Below the pieces are notes generated by a model. That model did not search any database and was not told the DNA's origin. It saw only the letters and a list, made by a program, of their open reading frames with translations. A program made the translations under genes and the position numbers. Of a stretch of DNA of 64,000 nt, positions 62,237 through 64,000 are shown piece after piece. The DNA comes from an uncultured Rhodobacterales bacterium (GTDB taxonomy: Bacteria; Pseudomonadota; Alphaproteobacteria; Rhodobacterales; Rhodobacteraceae): contig CAIQOV010000049.1 in the NCBI GenBank assembly GCA_903873585.1, forward strand, positions 83,334 through 147,333, in the 5' to 3' direction. Each line of letters opens with the position of its first letter. The stretch's first letter is position 1.

Positions 62237-63133
62237 ATGACCTTCAAAACCAAACTGCGCTGGTCGGATGTAACGCCACAGGCGCTGTTCTTGAACCGCC
62301 GCCAGATTATGTCGGGTGGGGCGGCGCTGTTGGCCTCTCCTGCCTTGGGCAAAAGCCCCTATTCCACCGATGATGCCCCCAACACGTTCGAAGAAATCGC
62401 GGGCTACAACAACTATTACGAATTCGGCACCGCCAAGGAAGACCCCGCCGCTTATGCCGGAACGCTTACGACCCACCCGTGGACGGTGCAGGTTGACGGC
62501 CTAGTCGACAAGCCCGGCACCTATGATCTGGGTGATCTGATCAGCGGCATGACGATGGAAGAGCGCATCTACCGCTTCCGCTGTGTGGAAGCGTGGTCAA
62601 TGATCATACCGTGGCAGGGCTTTCAACTGTCGTCGCTGCTGAACAAGTTGGGCGTGCAAGCGGGTGCGAAGTATGTGGCCTTTGAAACCTTGGTCCGGCC
62701 CGAGGAAATGCCGGGGCAGCAAAACAACATCCTCGACTGGCCCTATGTCGAAGGCTTGCGTCTGGATGAGGCGATGCACCCCCTGACCTTGATCGCCACC
62801 GGCCTTTACGGTCAACCCCTGCCCAACCAGAACGGCGCGCCGATCCGCTTGGTGGTGCCGTGGAAGTACGGCTTCAAGAATATCAAAGCGATTGTCCGTA
62901 TCTCGCTGACCGATACGCAGCCTGCCAGCACATGGAACAAGATGGCCCCGCAGGAATATGGCTTTTATGCCAACGTGAACCCGCAGGTCGATCACCCAAG
63001 GTGGAGCCAAGCGTCAGAGCGCCGCATAGGGGCTGGCATATTGGCAGGGCGGCAAGATACGCTGATGTTCAACGGCTATGGTGACGACGTGGCCAGCCTG
63101 TATGCCGGTATGGATCTGGCAGCGAATTACTGA
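62237..63133 (+). CDS. msrP: Protein-methionine-sulfoxide reductase catalytic subunit MsrP
   Basis: A 298-residue molybdopterin enzyme that repairs oxidised methionines in periplasmic proteins. The Tat-type signal reads [30 protein letters not shown] gives Cys116, the ligand of molybdenum. [16 protein letters not shown] and [12 protein letters not shown] are family segments. The ATG at 62237 has CAGGAGCGG upstream. The stop shares a base with the msrQ start, so the pair is co-translated. Confidence 0.95.
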   Translation: MTFKTKLRWSDVTPQALFLNRRQIMSGGAALLASPALGKSPYSTDDAPNTFEEIAGYNNYYEFGTAKEDPAAYAGTLTTHPWTVQVDGLVDKPGTYDLGDLISGMTMEERIYRFRCVEAWSMIIPWQGFQLSSLLNKLGVQAGAKYVAFETLVRPEEMPGQQNNILDWPYVEGLRLDEAMHPLTLIATGLYGQPLPNQNGAPIRLVVPWKYGFKNIKAIVRISLTDTQPASTWNKMAPQEYGFYANVNPQVDHPRWSQASERRIGAGILAGRQDTLMFNGYGDDVASLYAGMDLAANY

Positions 63134-63732
63134 TGCTGAACCGCGCCCTGCGTAAAGTGCCAACTTGGGTCGTCTATATAGCAGGCGCTCTGCCTGTGGC
63201 GTGGATGACCTATCAAACCCTAAACGGCACAATCGGCATTGATCCGGTACGCGCGATTGAATGGGGCTTGGGCCTTTGGGCCCTGCGCCTGCTGATCGCC
63301 ACCCTATGCGTGACCCCATTGCGCTGGGTTGGCCTAAACCTGATGCGGTTTCGTCGGCAACTGGGGCTTGTGGCCTTTGCCTATGTCTGCCTGCATCTAC
63401 TGGCTTGGGTGACAATCGACATGGGGCTGCGCTGGGGGCAGATCCTGCCCGACTTGGTGAAACGCTGGTATATTGTGGTGGGAATGTCAGCGCTGGTGTT
63501 GCTGGTGCCCTTGGCTGTGACGTCGAACACCGCCTCGATCCGAAGGATGGGCGCAAAGGGCTGGAATCGCCTGCACCAGCTGGCCTATCCGGCAACGATT
63601 CTGGCAACCGTGCACTTTTTGATGGTGGGTAAGGTCTATACCGCCGAGGTTTTGACCTACGCGGGGATTCTTTTCGCCCTTCTCGCTGCACGCGCGGCCC
63701 GCTTTGTTCTGAAACGGCGCGTAAGCGCGTGA
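63133..63732 (+). CDS. msrQ: Heme-binding membrane subunit MsrQ
   Basis: A 199-residue inner-membrane heme b protein with about six hydrophobic helices (AGALPVAWMTYQTL, LGLVAFAYVCLHLLAWVTID, VVGMSALVLLVPLAVTSNTA). Conserved His in VCLHLL and WNRLHQLAYPA, and in VHFLMVGK, bind heme. It passes electrons from the quinone pool to MsrP. It is the last gene in the window. Confidence 0.94.
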   Translation: MLNRALRKVPTWVVYIAGALPVAWMTYQTLNGTIGIDPVRAIEWGLGLWALRLLIATLCVTPLRWVGLNLMRFRRQLGLVAFAYVCLHLLAWVTIDMGLRWGQILPDLVKRWYIVVGMSALVLLVPLAVTSNTASIRRMGAKGWNRLHQLAYPATILATVHFLMVGKVYTAEVLTYAGILFALLAARAARFVLKRRVSA

Positions 63733-64000
63733 TTCCTTTGCCTTGCGTAGCAAAACTGCGAAATTATGTTGCGCAAAAACCCCTGACCACTTGGTAAATA
63801 TTCCGCCAACCCTAAGATTTCGCTGAAAAATCGGGATTTGCGAAGAAAATGCGACGCTGGGTGTTTTTTCCTCTTGCGGGTAAATGTGAGTTTGCCTAGA
63901 TACGGCCTCACCGAAACGCGGACGTTGCTTGAAGGCGGTGGAAGCGGGGAGGTTGCGGCGGTGGCGGGTTTAGGCTTGCTGGTGTTGTAGGAAATTCTGA
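63733..64000 (+). promoter_or_regulatory. AT-richer leader at the right edge with a sigma-70-like promoter
   Basis: A non-coding stretch after msrQ. TTGCGG (63874-63879) and TAGATA (63897-63902) are separated by exactly 17 bases, a sigma-70-like pair. Beyond it the sequence is G-rich (GGTGGAAGCGGGGAGGTTGC) with no ORF. The structure could be the leader of an rRNA or other stable-RNA operon beginning outside the window; that is inference. Confidence 0.35.

Overview
The window is a GC-rich stretch of a Rhodobacterales (Rhodobacteraceae-type) alphaproteobacterial chromosome. The lineage call rests on gene content and order: a petP-petR regulator pair beside ilvE, a histone-deacetylase-like/xseB/ispA/dxs operon with 4-nt overlaps, an hslO/CoA-pyrophosphatase/CCA-polymerase run, and Rhodobacter-like protein sequences throughout. 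No tRNA or rRNA gene lies inside the window, and no gene-free stretch exceeds 300 bases. It begins inside mutS (minus strand) and ends in an AT-richer leader with a promoter-like pair, whose gene lies beyond position 64000.

Layout. 1-15.5 kb: a class IV aminotransferase with a sulfotransferase-like partner; argG; two Nudix enzymes; hslO; a CCA/poly(A) polymerase-family enzyme; a heterodimeric ABC exporter; a TrmA/RumA-like RNA methyltransferase; two L,D-transpeptidases around a CAP-domain lipoprotein; two near-identical tiny secreted or membrane proteins; and hemH. 15.5-18.7 kb: a roughly 3.2 kb AT-richer island bounded by imperfect direct repeats. It sits directly upstream of hemH and carries a truncated integrase/primase-like fusion, a secreted TolA-like protein and two small overlapping minus-strand ORFs. 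18.7-35.5 kb: a methyltransferase, comF, grxC, a nitrilase-family amidase, a MarR regulator, a capsule/exopolysaccharide export locus (OPX lipoprotein, YjbH, YjbF and a YjbE-like peptide), a BrkB-family membrane protein, tamA-tamB, an aldo-keto reductase, ubiG and prolyl aminopeptidase.

35.5-42.5 kb holds a tightly packed six-gene minus-strand operon: flavin monooxygenase, RidA, DUF1028, LysR, a trimethylamine/histamine-dehydrogenase-like flavoprotein and a YtcJ-like amidohydrolase. It looks like an uncharacterised amine or amide degradation pathway with its own regulator. The dehydrogenase keeps the TMADH cofactor residues, but two bowl positions differ from TMADH and match what I recall for histamine dehydrogenase. 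42.6-51.4 kb: a DUF2478 protein, the isoprenoid precursor operon (dxs, ispA, xseB, HDAC-like), a D-threonine-aldolase-like enzyme and a GH38 alpha-mannosidase. 51.5-57.3 kb: petR-petP divergent from ilvE with a duplicated operator-like palindrome between them, a glyoxalase-like protein, an amidinotransferase-family enzyme, an SDR and queG. 57.5-64 kb: clpB, a fasciclin-domain protein, a cation/proton antiporter and msrP-msrQ.

The most novel-looking parts are the small hemH-proximal island with its TolA-like cargo, and the six-gene histamine-dehydrogenase-like operon. All assignments come from reading the sequence; no database search was possible.
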